Position numbers and translations under genes: made by a program | In this document: positions 1-9,300 of the stretch, piece after piece | Layout: each line of letters opens with the position of its first letter | Numbering within the stretch: the stretch's first letter is position 1 | The notes under the pieces: generated by a model | Told to the model about the DNA's origin: nothing | The model's database searches: none | The model's input: the letters and a program-made list of their open reading frames with translations, nothing else | Source of the DNA: Lentimicrobium sp. | Lineage (GTDB): Bacteria > Bacteroidota > Bacteroidia > Bacteroidales > Lentimicrobiaceae | Reading direction: 5' to 3' | DNA length: 57,109 bases | Assembly: GCA_023957275.1 (NCBI GenBank) | Contig: JAMLHF010000026.1 | Coordinates: 1 to 57,109, forward strand

Positions 1-863
1 TGTGCATCTATAACGGGTGCTGCAGGCGCCGATGGAGCAATCAATTGCAGGGACACATCTTCGGGAAGACGAAGAAATGATTTCAGGCTGAACATTTTCA
101 TTTCCACATCGAGGCTGGCACTTTCAACGGCTGCACGGGCATTAAGGAGACTCAGTTCGATCTGCAGCAGTTCATTTTCGGCAATGGTGCCGATGTTAAA
201 TCTTCCCCTGGCGATCTGATAAAGGGTATCGTTGTTGGCCAGGTTGATCTGTTGAATATTCTGGCGGATCTGCGCATCCAGCAGACTGAAAAACAGATTG
301 ACGGCCGAGATGCTGACCTGCTCCACATCTTCGATATATCTGCGTTCAGCTTCGTTGTAGCGCATAGGCTCCACCCTGCGTGCCCAACGGAAAGGGTTAT
401 AGTTGAACAAAGGCTGCCTTATCCCGATGTTCAGGGGAGAAGAAAGGTAGGAAGTAACGGTGCTGTCGCTGAAAAGGTCGATGCGCTGGAGATCAGAGTT
501 AAGAAATATCTGTCCGCCGGTCAATCCGATGTTTTTAGACAGTGACAAGGCTGCAGTATAATTGGCCAGATTTCGTTCGTAGAAGAAATCCCCCTCGGGC
601 GTTGTGATCTTCTCGATGCTCCGGCTAAGGCTGGGCAGGGTTCCATCAAGGGTAAGCATGGGCATCAGACCCGCCTTATAATTCCGGTACTGCCAGTAGC
701 TGCTCCTGAACCGGTGCTGGGCCGCTAAAGCATCAGGCGACTGTCTTTTGGCTATCTCAATCACCTCGGGCAGGGAAAGAACCTTAACCTGGGTTTGGGC
801 ACCTGCAAAACCAGATGCAGAAACAACCAGAACAAAAAGCAATGAAAACCTTAAAATACGCAT
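1..863 (-). CDS. TolC-family outer membrane efflux protein (partial, N-terminal part)
   Basis: Reading leftwards from an ATG at 861-863, an open frame of about 287 codons runs off the window edge, so the C-terminus is missing. It begins with a signal peptide (MRILRFSLLFVLVVSASGF, cleavage near GAQ). Next comes the helical pattern of OEP/TolC proteins: LSLPEVIEIAKRQSPDALAA, then LNIGIRQPLFNYNPFRW, and further on QIARGRFNIGTIAENELLQ, the usual hairpin repeat of the family. TolC trimers form the outer-membrane channel of tripartite exporters. The gene lies 61 bases downstream of a MacB-like permease and a HlyD-type adaptor on the same strand, so it probably supplies the exit duct of that exporter. 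The family is clear; the substrate is unknown. Confidence 0.88.
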   Translation of the reverse strand, partial: MRILRFSLLFVLVVSASGFAGAQTQVKVLSLPEVIEIAKRQSPDALAAQHRFRSSYWQYRNYKAGLMPMLTLDGTLPSLSRSIEKITTPEGDFFYERNLANYTAALSLSKNIGLTGGQIFLNSDLQRIDLFSDSTVTSYLSSPLNIGIRQPLFNYNPFRWARRVEPMRYNEAERRYIEDVEQVSISAVNLFFSLLDAQIRQNIQQINLANNDTLYQIARGRFNIGTIAENELLQIELSLLNARAAVESASLDVEMKMFSLKSFLRLPEDVSLQLIAPSAPAAPVIDA

Positions 864-924
864 TTTGTATATTCTTAAAACCAATGATTGCTGAATTTGC
901 TGCCACGAATAAGCATCCTTTGTT

Positions 925-2304
925 TTATTCATAACGCAGAGAAGTCACAGGGTCCTGCATTGCGGCTTTCCTGGCAGGCATATAGCCGAAAGCAATTCCT
1001 ACTGTGGCTGAAACGCCGAATGAAATTACAATGGAGGCCAATGAAACGATGGTTAGAATGCCCGTTACTTCCATAATGATTTTCGCGAGGGCCATGCCCA
1101 GAAAAATACCTATAATTCCGCCGGAGAGGCTGATGAGGGTCGCTTCTGAAAGAAACTGAAATATCACATCCTTCCGGGTGGCTCCGGTGGCCATACGAAT
1201 ACCGATTTCCTTGGTGCGCTCCATCACCGAGGCCAGCATGATATTCATAATCCCTATACCGCCGACAATAAGTGAGATACTGGCGATGGCGCCCAGCACT
1301 ATATTGAAAATATCCTTTGTGCGTTGTTCCTGCTTCAACAGGAGTTCGGGCACCTTGATCTCGAAATCATCCACCCCGGCATGCCTGCGTTTAAGCATCC
1401 GCTGTATGATCTCCGATGTCTGGCTGATCAGGTTGGTTTCTTTTACCTGTACCACAATTTTGTCAATCTGATTTGCCACACTTTCATCGCTGCCACCGGA
1501 TGAAGAGAATGACATAAACCCTCCGTCAATGACCACACTTCCGCTGCTTCCGCCCCTGATCATGGCTGTAGTAACTACTGAACGGTCGCGGTAACGCAAA
1601 AGCATCGTCTGTATGGGCGCATAAACCTGATTGTTGTAATCACTTATTCCAAGGTTTTCTGAAATATCGGCATTCACGGCGCGGCTTTGCAAGACACCGG
1701 TAACCTTGAGCCAGACACTCCCGCACTTGACATACCTTCCGACAGGATCGGAATGGGGAAATAACTTTGCTTTGATGGTAGCCCCGAGAATACAGACCGC
1801 TTTTCCTTCGCGCAGTTGGTCCTCGTTAAACATTTCGCCACGTTCGAGGGGGAGGGTGAATACTTCGAAAAAGTCCGGGGTAACCCCGCTGACTTTTCCA
1901 TAGGTGCTCACCCCTTCCGAAATAATTACGGATTCGTAAACTACTTCAGGGCTGACTTTCGCAACAGAAGGAATGATGGCCGCAATACTGGCTGCATCGG
2001 CAAGCGTTAATCCCGGAGAGAATTTTTCGGTAGCCTGCTTTCCCTGTCCGCTTTCCTTGGCAGCTTCCTCCATTTTTGACTCCACCTTAGGCATGATGAT
2101 GATGTTGTTCACCCCCACCAGCTTCATTTGCTCAAGAATCTCCTGTCTTGCACCGTTACCAATGGCCAGCATGGCAATAACGGCAGCCACGCCAAAAATA
2201 ATTCCCAGTGCGGTAAGCATCGAACGGAATCTGTTGGCAAAAACAGCCTCTAATGCAATGGTAAGTATATAGAGCTTCCGGCCGGTGAAAAATAGTTTTC
2301 TCAT
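925..2304 (-). CDS. MacB-like ABC transporter permease (FtsX family)
   Basis: This 459-residue protein has the MacB_PCD plus FtsX layout. One membrane segment lies near residues 20-55 (with MLTALGIIFGVAAVIAMLAI). A large periplasmic domain follows (about 60-330). Three C-terminal membrane segments follow: one starting at IVLGAIASISLIVGGIGIMN, one at LISLSGGIIGIFLGMALA and one at IVISFGVSATVGIAFGYMPA. The end (PARKAAMQDPVTSLRYE) is typical of the family. There is no nucleotide-binding domain, unlike E. coli MacB, where ATPase and permease are fused. The gene sits 28 bases after the HlyD-type adaptor and 61 bases before tolC, forming a tripartite efflux operon. The matching ATPase is not in the window and may lie left of the edge. 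Substrate unknown (lipid, peptide or macrolide export are family options). Confidence 0.9.
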   Translation of the reverse strand: MRKLFFTGRKLYILTIALEAVFANRFRSMLTALGIIFGVAAVIAMLAIGNGARQEILEQMKLVGVNNIIIMPKVESKMEEAAKESGQGKQATEKFSPGLTLADAASIAAIIPSVAKVSPEVVYESVIISEGVSTYGKVSGVTPDFFEVFTLPLERGEMFNEDQLREGKAVCILGATIKAKLFPHSDPVGRYVKCGSVWLKVTGVLQSRAVNADISENLGISDYNNQVYAPIQTMLLRYRDRSVVTTAMIRGGSSGSVVIDGGFMSFSSSGGSDESVANQIDKIVVQVKETNLISQTSEIIQRMLKRRHAGVDDFEIKVPELLLKQEQRTKDIFNIVLGAIASISLIVGGIGIMNIMLASVMERTKEIGIRMATGATRKDVIFQFLSEATLISLSGGIIGIFLGMALAKIIMEVTGILTIVSLASIVISFGVSATVGIAFGYMPARKAAMQDPVTSLRYE

Positions 2305-2332
2305 GAATCAAATACCTGTTACAACTGAGCGC

Positions 2333-3586
2333 CTACAAACCAACCAGCTTCCATTCCATCGCATTTTCAGGCGGAGAAAGATAAATCTCCTCCCCTTCCT
2401 TCAATCCTTCGGTGATAATAATCTGGTTTTCGTTGGTGACTCCGGTTCTGACCTGCTGCCGGACCTGCCCTGAGGATTTATAAACAAACGAAATGCTATC
2501 GCTGGTATGCACGCATTCAATAGGAAGGAACAGCACATCCGGGATAACAGAGGTGATGATGGTATTTTTGGTTGTCATGGCCGGCCTGAGAATTGAATCA
2601 AACTCATTTACCCTGATCCTGACTTCAAAAACCTTGGCATTTGAGTTACGCATCTGCTCCCCGATGTTGGCTACCTCAGTTACTTCCCCGGTATACTTTC
2701 TGTCGGGAAAAGCGTCCACACCGATCTGTACTTTTTGCCCGGTTTTTACTTTACTGATGTCTATTTCATTCACATAAGTCTTCGAAATCATTTCATTCAG
2801 GTTCGGAAGGGTGGCCACCACATTGTCCCAGGAGCTCATGGTTGATCCTATCCCCATCTTTGATCCGTCCCAGTTGCGTTTATAAATCAGCATTCCCGGT
2901 TTTGGCGCGGTAACGGTAAAACCGCTCAGCACTTCCCTGATCTGTTCCAACCTGCGTTGCGCCTGGGTATAAGAGGCGGCGACCTCCTGCATGTTGGCGC
3001 TATTTTTATCCGAGCGTAGCTTGTAATTCTTTTCGGCCTGCTGGTAAGCGCGCTGGGCCTTTTCCAGTTCAATCCGGGCCTGACGCTGGGTGGCCGGTGG
3101 CTCATAGATGGATTGCTCGACAGTAATCTGCCTTTCTTCCAGCGCGTACTTAAGGTTGATCAGCTCCTCACGGGCCGCTCGCATATCAATGGAGGTATCC
3201 AGCTTTGTTTTCACAAACTGCGATTCCAGCTTCTCCAGCTCACTCTCCAGATCCTTCATCCTGTTTGTAATTTCCGTACGATCGAGGGTTGCCACATATT
3301 GTCCGGAATCAACCAGGGTTCCCTCAGGAATGATATCACTGATCTGAACCTGCCATATCCGAACTTCACGCAAGCCTGAAGGGCCAAGGATATTTTCGGA
3401 ATTTTTCGCTTCCAGTTCTCCGCTGGTGGTGACATTGATACTAAAGTCACCATACTGAACATTTGTGGTAACGGCAGGACCGGATTTCCCGGAATTGGAA
3501 AAATAGTACCAACTGGCAAGCAGGGCCAGGATAACAACCGGAAATATAACCCAGAATTTCCGGCCAGGCTTTGGGAATGACATCAT
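2333..3586 (-). CDS. HlyD/MacA-type periplasmic adaptor (membrane fusion protein)
   Basis: The protein has 417 residues. A single N-terminal membrane anchor (WVIFPVVILALLASWYYF, about residues 11-28) is followed by a short barrel-sandwich half. A long charged alpha-helical hairpin spans roughly residues 95-210 and includes SELEKLESQF and RIELEKAQRAYQQAEKNYKL. The second lipoyl half and beta-barrel follow (around ISKVKTGQKVQIGVDAFPD), then a C-terminal membrane-proximal domain. Such adaptors bridge an inner-membrane permease and TolC. It is the first gene of the minus-strand unit adaptor > permease > TolC, with a -7 promoter match about 55 bases upstream. The start MMSFPK could be either Met. 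Confidence 0.9.
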   Translation of the reverse strand: MMSFPKPGRKFWVIFPVVILALLASWYYFSNSGKSGPAVTTNVQYGDFSINVTTSGELEAKNSENILGPSGLREVRIWQVQISDIIPEGTLVDSGQYVATLDRTEITNRMKDLESELEKLESQFVKTKLDTSIDMRAAREELINLKYALEERQITVEQSIYEPPATQRQARIELEKAQRAYQQAEKNYKLRSDKNSANMQEVAASYTQAQRRLEQIREVLSGFTVTAPKPGMLIYKRNWDGSKMGIGSTMSSWDNVVATLPNLNEMISKTYVNEIDISKVKTGQKVQIGVDAFPDRKYTGEVTEVANIGEQMRNSNAKVFEVRIRVNEFDSILRPAMTTKNTIITSVIPDVLFLPIECVHTSDSISFVYKSSGQVRQQVRTGVTNENQIIITEGLKEGEEIYLSPPENAMEWKLVGL

Positions 3587-3640
3587 AAATCGGTTAAAAC
3601 TTATAAATGATATTGAAAATGTCCTTATTCATCGTAACGG

Positions 3641-3648
3641 CAAATTTA
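3641..3648 (-). promoter_or_regulatory. Possible Bacteroidetes-type promoter (-7) for the efflux operon
   Basis: The minus strand reads TAAATTTG, an exact match to the TAnnTTTG -7 element, about 55 bases before the adaptor ATG. A TTTG lies upstream at 3673-3676 but is 24 bases away, longer than the usual 19-21. Only the -7 match is good. The rest of the 385-base gap (3587-3971) shows no convincing gene, RNA or terminator. Confidence 0.4.
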
Positions 3649-3971
3649 GCCATTTATTGAGTTTGCAGAAAACAAACCTCCCCTTCATTAATGTATTCCG
3701 GTTGACCAAAGGTATCCGGAGCCTTCAAATGCTTATTCCGGGTTGAAGCAGTCACTTCAGGATGAGCAACTGCAGCTCCTCTCTCACCGGATAAATGCAT
3801 CAGGTACTATGCCCCGGCAAAATAATCGCTAAACAGGATCTGTTATCTTTCTACGGCATCCTTAAGATTAAGCATTCTCCGCAAAACAAGAAGGAGCCGG
3901 AAGCCAGTATAACGCGAACATTTTTCACTGCCCGGGCCGGAATACGGACCCGTTCCCTTCCGATCGCGCTT

Positions 3972-4940
3972 TTACTTCAGCAACTCTTCCACAATCTGTT
4001 TCACACCGATTCCTTCCGCTTCGGCTTTGTAGTTCCGTACAATACGGTGGCGAAGGATACTGGTGGCTACCGCCTGAACATCTTCAATATCCGGCGAATA
4101 CTTGCCACGGATGGCAGCATGGCATTTGGCCCCGAGAATCAGGTATTGCGATGCGCGGGGACCCGCACCCCAGGTAAGATAGAGATTGGTCCACGGATGG
4201 GCCATTTCCGTGCCTGGCCGGGTACGTGAGGCCAGCCTTACAGCATACTCATAAACATTATCGGCCACGGGAATGCGGCGGATCAGATTCTGGAAGTATA
4301 TAATTTCTTCGCCGGTCAACACCACGGATGGCGCTGATGTTTTTTCCGTCGTGGTATTTTTAACGACATCTATTTCCTGTCCGAACGTAGGATAATCCAA
4401 CCAGATATTGAACATAAAACGGTCGAGCTGTGCTTCGGGCAGGGGGTATGTTCCCTCCTGTTCAATCGGGTTCTGGGTAGCCAGCACAAAAAACGGCTCA
4501 GCTAAACGATGGCTTTCACCGGCAACGGTAACCGCTTTCTCCTGCATGGCCTCAAGCAGCGCCGATTGGGTTTTGGGCGGGGTACGGTTGATTTCGTCAG
4601 CCAGGATGATATTCGCAAAAACAGGTCCCTTCAGGAATTTAAACCTGCGGTTTTCGTCCAGAATTTCAGTACCAAGGATATCCGATGGCATCAGGTCAGG
4701 GGTAAACTGTATCCGGCTGTATGTAAGCCCCAGTGAACGCGCGATGGTATTCACCAGCAGGGTCTTTGCCAGTCCCGGCACCCCGACCAGCAGGGCATGA
4801 CCTTTACTGAATATACAGATCAGCACATCTTTTACCACATCATTCTGACCCACAATTACTTTGCCTATTTCGGCCGTCAACACCCTGTATTTCTCAACAA
4901 AGGCGTCAACCGCCTCCACATCGCTTTTATAAGGAGTCAT
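3972..4940 (-). CDS. MoxR-family AAA+ ATPase
   Basis: The protein has 322 residues, the normal length for MoxR proteins. Visible motifs are the Walker A GVPGLAKTLL (about residues 54-63), Walker B with ILADEINRTPPK, sensor 1 FVLATQNPIEQEGTYPLPEA, and the DRFMF arginine-finger region, followed by the AAA lid. MoxR ATPases act as chaperone-like factors that insert cofactors or mature complexes, usually with VWA or DUF58 partners encoded next door. No such partner lies downstream here. Instead the gene is the last of a five-gene unit, 25 bases after a SurA-like PPIase. A role in envelope protein maturation is an inference from that context. Confidence 0.93.
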   Translation of the reverse strand: MTPYKSDVEAVDAFVEKYRVLTAEIGKVIVGQNDVVKDVLICIFSKGHALLVGVPGLAKTLLVNTIARSLGLTYSRIQFTPDLMPSDILGTEILDENRRFKFLKGPVFANIILADEINRTPPKTQSALLEAMQEKAVTVAGESHRLAEPFFVLATQNPIEQEGTYPLPEAQLDRFMFNIWLDYPTFGQEIDVVKNTTTEKTSAPSVVLTGEEIIYFQNLIRRIPVADNVYEYAVRLASRTRPGTEMAHPWTNLYLTWGAGPRASQYLILGAKCHAAIRGKYSPDIEDVQAVATSILRHRIVRNYKAEAEGIGVKQIVEELLK

Positions 4941-4965
4941 AATTACGCTTCTTTAAAAGATTTAT

Positions 4966-6318
4966 TTATTGAATACTCCAGTTATGGTCAAAACTGCAAT
5001 CCTGATAGCTTTCATTGATCCTGAAATAGGTCTTTCCGATCTTATCACCAATCCATTTATTGATCACTTCTTCCTGTTTCTTGTTGAGCGCCCACTGCTG
5101 AATGGTGCTGTAGTCGTCTTTCAGGTTGGCACGGTGCGGTTCTGTTCTGGTTTTAAGGTAATAAAGGTTCAGTGTTTGTTTAGCTTCTTCATTGGTCATG
5201 ATCATCGGGCGCGACACATCCCCAACATTCATTTTATCAATGGCAAAGAAGATTTTCGGATCCAGGTGTTTTGCCGAAAAACGCGTATTTCCGGTCATTT
5301 CATTAACCATCAGGCCACCGGAGATTTTTCCCGGGTCATCTGAAAATTTCAACGCTGCTTCTTCAAATGTCATTTTCTTTTCGCGGATCAGCCCTGCCAC
5401 ACTGTCGAGCAGGCGGGAGGCCCTTGCCAGGTCATCATCTGAAATCTTAGGCATCAACAGGATATGGCGGGTATTGATCATCTCGCCTCGGCGCTCAATC
5501 AGCTGAATGACATGATATCCGGCCTTTGACTTGATGATGTCGGAAATTTCACCCTTTTTCAGCCCAAAGGCGGCAGCCTCATACTCGGGATACAACTGCC
5601 CGCGGCTCACAAAACCAACCTCGCCGCCTTTTTTGGCAGAACCGGGATCTTCGGAGTATAGTGCTGCCAGGGCCGCAAAGTTCTCTCCTTTGATCAGCCG
5701 CTCACGCAGTGCCCGAAGGCGTTCGCGCGTTGCATCCATCTCCTCCTTACTAATCGAGGGCTCCTTGACAATACTTCCTACCTCATATTCCATTTCGATC
5801 AGCGGAATACTGTCTTTAGGGATTCTGTTGAAAAAGTTACGCACTTCAGAAGGCGTTACCTTAATGTCCTTGACCAGCTTCTGCTGTACCTGATCAACCA
5901 TCAGCTGCTCTTTCACCAGACTGCGGAACTCTTCCCTGATCTGGATCAGGGGTTTTTTATAAAACTGTTCCAGCTTTTCCTGCGAACCAAACTGCTGAAT
6001 GTAATACCGGAACCTTGCATCCATGGTCTGCTCGATTTCATCATCGGTAACCTGAATACTGTCGAGTTCCGCCTGATTCAGCAACAACTTCTGAAACAAT
6101 AATTCCTCCAGTATCCGGCAGCGCGTTGCACGGGCATCGCTGATACTACCCTGCATGCGAAACTGAATGTACTGTGTTTCAATATCAGACTGCAGAATAT
6201 AATTTGCACCTACTACTGCAACCACTTCATCAATTACCTGCTCCTGCGAATAACTCTTATCCGGGGCAATCATTATCATCATCAATATCAGCAGTGCTGC
6301 AGTTTCTTTTATTTTCAT
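4966..6318 (-). CDS. SurA-like periplasmic peptidyl-prolyl isomerase
   Basis: The 450-residue protein has a signal peptide (MKIKETAALLILMMIMIA, cleaved near SYSQ). A SurA N-terminal helical domain (about 25-165, starting VIDEVVAVVGANYILQSDIE) is followed by two parvulin domains. The first is near 175-280 (AALYSEDPGSAKKGGEVGFV, then KAGYHVIQLIERR). The second is near 283-390 (TRHILLMPKI, KFSDDPGKISGGLM). SurA chaperones unfolded outer-membrane proteins through the periplasm. It is 27 bases downstream of the PPIase-like lipoprotein and part of the guaB-MoxR unit. The architecture matches E. coli SurA, but orthology is not proven because the operon also encodes a second parvulin protein. Confidence 0.93.
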   Translation of the reverse strand: MKIKETAALLILMMIMIAPDKSYSQEQVIDEVVAVVGANYILQSDIETQYIQFRMQGSISDARATRCRILEELLFQKLLLNQAELDSIQVTDDEIEQTMDARFRYYIQQFGSQEKLEQFYKKPLIQIREEFRSLVKEQLMVDQVQQKLVKDIKVTPSEVRNFFNRIPKDSIPLIEMEYEVGSIVKEPSISKEEMDATRERLRALRERLIKGENFAALAALYSEDPGSAKKGGEVGFVSRGQLYPEYEAAAFGLKKGEISDIIKSKAGYHVIQLIERRGEMINTRHILLMPKISDDDLARASRLLDSVAGLIREKKMTFEEAALKFSDDPGKISGGLMVNEMTGNTRFSAKHLDPKIFFAIDKMNVGDVSRPMIMTNEEAKQTLNLYYLKTRTEPHRANLKDDYSTIQQWALNKKQEEVINKWIGDKIGKTYFRINESYQDCSFDHNWSIQ

Positions 6319-6344
6319 CGAGTGGGAAATTAGATCCGGGTTAA

Positions 6345-7208
6345 TTAAAATATTTCAAATTCTTTATTCTTCAGGGCTTCCTGAAACACTTCCTGTTGCA
6401 TGTTATTGATCAGCTCCTGCTTGCGCCTGTTCAGAATCATATTCCGGATGCTTTCAGTTTCCAGGCTCAGGGGCGAGGTACTTTCCCTGATCTTGTAATC
6501 ATTGATCCTGACAAAGTAGATAAACAGCGAATCCCCGGTCTCATGAAATGACCGGTTCTTCAGGAAGTTTTCCTGATCGTAAATTTCGAGTGGTAATTCA
6601 CGCATCAGGTCACTAAAAGCGATCCAGTTCTCGTCATCAGGCCTGTATGTAATGGTTGTGTTCTCACACAGTTCTATTATCTTCTCCTTATCCTCCGGAC
6701 CGGATGACTGCAGGTATTGTTTCGCTTTCTTCGCTTTTGGGGAGTCCTCGATACCCCGAGGGATTTTAACGTAACTGACCCGGACAATATTTTCGCGCAA
6801 CTGAAAATTGCTTTCATTTTCCCTGTAGAATGTTTCAATCTCTTCCACGCTCACAACGGTATCCAGTTTCTGCCTGATCAGCTCACTTTCATATTCATAG
6901 ATAATGAGCGAATTGCGATAATTCTCCAGCTGCTTCTCAAAGTCCATCTGATCTTTGGCCAGGTTCCCTTCGGCATGGTTCAGCAATACCTGCTGCCTGA
7001 TCCAGTTATCGATGTACTGACGTGCAATTTCAACACTGTCGGCAGGCGTCACTCCTCCGGGGACCACTCCTTCCAGCTCTGACCGGTAGAGATACTTATC
7101 ATAAGCAAGGGCAATCACCTCCTCTTCAGGCTGGTTACCTAAAAAACGACAGGCTGAAAGAAAAACAGCCGGAATCAGAAGCATCAGAATCCGTCGCGAC
7201 ATTGTCAA
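6345..7208 (-). CDS. PPIase-like periplasmic lipoprotein lacking a clear rotamase domain
   Basis: This 287-residue protein starts with a lipoprotein signal: RRILMLLIPAVFLSAC places the lipidated Cys near residue 20. The body resembles the helical chaperone arm of SurA/PrsA proteins (YIDNWIRQQVLLNHAEG, VSVEEIETFYRENESNFQL). The region where a parvulin fold should follow shows none of the usual motifs (xHIL, GGxxGF, GYHVI). It is therefore probably a holdase-type paralogue of the flanking PPIases rather than an enzyme. It starts 4 bases after the upstream PPIase ends and lies 26 bases before the SurA-like gene, so co-translation is likely. Its exact role is unknown. Confidence 0.8.
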   Translation of the reverse strand: MTMSRRILMLLIPAVFLSACRFLGNQPEEEVIALAYDKYLYRSELEGVVPGGVTPADSVEIARQYIDNWIRQQVLLNHAEGNLAKDQMDFEKQLENYRNSLIIYEYESELIRQKLDTVVSVEEIETFYRENESNFQLRENIVRVSYVKIPRGIEDSPKAKKAKQYLQSSGPEDKEKIIELCENTTITYRPDDENWIAFSDLMRELPLEIYDQENFLKNRSFHETGDSLFIYFVRINDYKIRESTSPLSLETESIRNMILNRRKQELINNMQQEVFQEALKNKEFEIF

Positions 7209-7212
7209 TCCT

Positions 7213-9201
7213 TTATTTTATCGAAGAGAGGACCTCATCATATACCTTAAACGGATACCTGGCCCTTAACTCCCTGATCCATTCCTGCTCAAGATAATTC
7301 TGATAATCGGCAGTAATCAGTCCCCGGGCTTCATTCAGTTTCTTGGGTTCCGGGCTGAGCAGTGCATGAATATTTACCAGGTAAACCTTCCCTTCATCAA
7401 TGGATTCAGGAGCCAGTCCGGGCTTCCATTCAAGATTGTCGATCAGTTCATCGTCGCCCTTCTGATACTTGCGGCGATCAATCGTCAGCACAGAGGTTGT
7501 ATCAGTGTTATACTGCGCCAGCAATTCAGTGTCGGTAAGGCCGCTGCTGATCGCTTTCCGGAGACCGGCTATCAGCTTATCATCCGTTGATTCAAGGGTA
7601 TAAACCGTGGCATCGAGGCGCTGACCCCACATGTAGTTGCCTTTATGCTGATTATAAAACGATTCAAGCCCCGCGGTGTCCTTTACGGCCTTCGACCAGA
7701 TTTTCTGATCAGTAAGCTCAAACAGCAGAATGCCATCCCGGTATTCCTTTACCAGCATTTTGAAATCAGGATACTTAGATTCGAGGCGTGAATCTTCGTA
7801 CGCCAGCAGGGTTTCGTTTGCAAAAGTGGCGAACATGCTGTTTACAAATGTTCTGATGTCCTCTTTGGCGCGCTTGCGCTGATTTTTCTCAAGCCATTTT
7901 GCAAAATCCTGTTGTGAAAAGCTCTGCCGCCCTATAGTCATAATGGTTTTCTTCAGACCTTCTGCCTGTTGCGCCGACCATTTCGCGCTGAAAATGGTAT
8001 CGGTGACTACCTTGTAGAAATCATCCCTTCCTTTAAGGTTTTCTTTGTACTTATACTCGCGCTTGATCCGGTTAATCAATGCTTCCTCGCTCTTCTTTGC
8101 GCGGTCGCTGCGGGTCAGGCTTTGCTTTAATTCATTGACGACATCTTCATAAGACCCTATTTCCTTACGATCGAGCAACTTAACAATATGCCATCCAAAA
8201 GATGTAAGGAATGGTTTGGTGATATCGTTCAGATTTTTCAGTTTGGTTATTTCGCTGATAAACTCCGGTATCATCTTGTTGGCGCCGAACCAGGGCAAGA
8301 CCCCGCCTTTGGCAGCAGTGGATTTATCGTCGGAGTTCTGCTCCGCCAAACGGGCAAAATCCTCGCCGTTGAGGATGCGCATATAAACATCCATCGCCTT
8401 TTCGGCTATCCTGGCGCTATCGTCAGCAGTGGCATTGGCCGGCAGGCGCATCATGATGTGTGCCACCTGCACCCTGCCCAGCGCCGGCTTGCGGTCGGTA
8501 ACCTTAATAAGGTGATAGCCGAAGTCGCTGCGCACCGGCATGGATACTTCTCCAACCGGGGTGTTATAGGCACCGGTCTCAAAAGGATAAACCATGTCAA
8601 ACACGGTGAAATAACCGAGATCGCCGAGATTCCCTTTAATTGTCCTGCCTTCCATCTGACGGTCGCGTGCCGATAAATCATCGGAAGCTTCCATGGCCAC
8701 TTTTCCGAAATCCTCACCTTTGAGGATCCTCTTACGCAGGTTCATCACCTTTTTATAGGCCAACAACGTATCGGCAGGCGTTGCATTGCGGTCAACCCTG
8801 ATCAGTATATGGCTGGCCCGGATATCCGTTTTCTTGCGGTCGTAAGCTTCCTGCAACAATGATTTATTCATTTCCTCATCGATCAGGTAAGGCTGTGCCA
8901 GTTGTTTCCGATACCCGGCCAGTTCCTCTTTGAACGAACGCACCGTATCAAGGCCCAGCGCTTCCGCCTCTTTAACCTTCAGCCTGAAATTAATGTATAA
9001 TTCCATGTATTCTTCAAGCGATTTGCGGTCGAGCACCTCACTGTTCACATTGTTTTTCATGTAAACATTCAGAAACTCCGAGCGCGAAATCTCTTCACCT
9101 GCCACATTCAGTATCACAGGATCCTTATCCTGAGCAAAAACCGGAATAGCTGTAACCGCAAGGAAAATCAATACAATCAAACCAAATACTGACTTTTTCA
9201 T
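7213..9201 (-). CDS. Periplasmic peptidyl-prolyl isomerase with two parvulin domains
   Basis: The protein has 662 residues with a signal peptide (MKKSVFGLIVLIFLAVTAIPVFAQ). A SurA-like N-terminal helical region (about 30-125) precedes parvulin domain 1 (about 128-235; RASHILIRVD, GNLGDLGYFTVFDM, DFGYHLIKVTDRKP). Parvulin domain 2 lies at about 240-345 (QVAHIMMRLP, AAKGGVLPWFGANKMIPEF, FGWHIVKLLDRKE). A 300-residue C-terminal region of unknown fold follows. The two rotamase domains look complete. It is the second gene of the unit, 99 bases after guaB, and probably helps fold outer-membrane or T9SS clients. The name PpiC/SurA-type is as far as the sequence allows. Confidence 0.92.
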   Translation of the reverse strand: MKKSVFGLIVLIFLAVTAIPVFAQDKDPVILNVAGEEISRSEFLNVYMKNNVNSEVLDRKSLEEYMELYINFRLKVKEAEALGLDTVRSFKEELAGYRKQLAQPYLIDEEMNKSLLQEAYDRKKTDIRASHILIRVDRNATPADTLLAYKKVMNLRKRILKGEDFGKVAMEASDDLSARDRQMEGRTIKGNLGDLGYFTVFDMVYPFETGAYNTPVGEVSMPVRSDFGYHLIKVTDRKPALGRVQVAHIMMRLPANATADDSARIAEKAMDVYMRILNGEDFARLAEQNSDDKSTAAKGGVLPWFGANKMIPEFISEITKLKNLNDITKPFLTSFGWHIVKLLDRKEIGSYEDVVNELKQSLTRSDRAKKSEEALINRIKREYKYKENLKGRDDFYKVVTDTIFSAKWSAQQAEGLKKTIMTIGRQSFSQQDFAKWLEKNQRKRAKEDIRTFVNSMFATFANETLLAYEDSRLESKYPDFKMLVKEYRDGILLFELTDQKIWSKAVKDTAGLESFYNQHKGNYMWGQRLDATVYTLESTDDKLIAGLRKAISSGLTDTELLAQYNTDTTSVLTIDRRKYQKGDDELIDNLEWKPGLAPESIDEGKVYLVNIHALLSPEPKKLNEARGLITADYQNYLEQEWIRELRARYPFKVYDEVLSSIK

Positions 9202-9300
9202 TTTGTTATTGTTTTAATTCTTATCATTTGTTCCTGTTTTTAACTCCTGCGTCATCTGACGCTGCATCAATGCCTCTGAAGGAAGAAGCCTTATGTACCG

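Noticed and set aside
3795-4229. Plus-strand frame of 144 codons at the 3' end of the MoxR gene
   Set aside because: More than half is antisense to MoxR and the composition is not protein-like.
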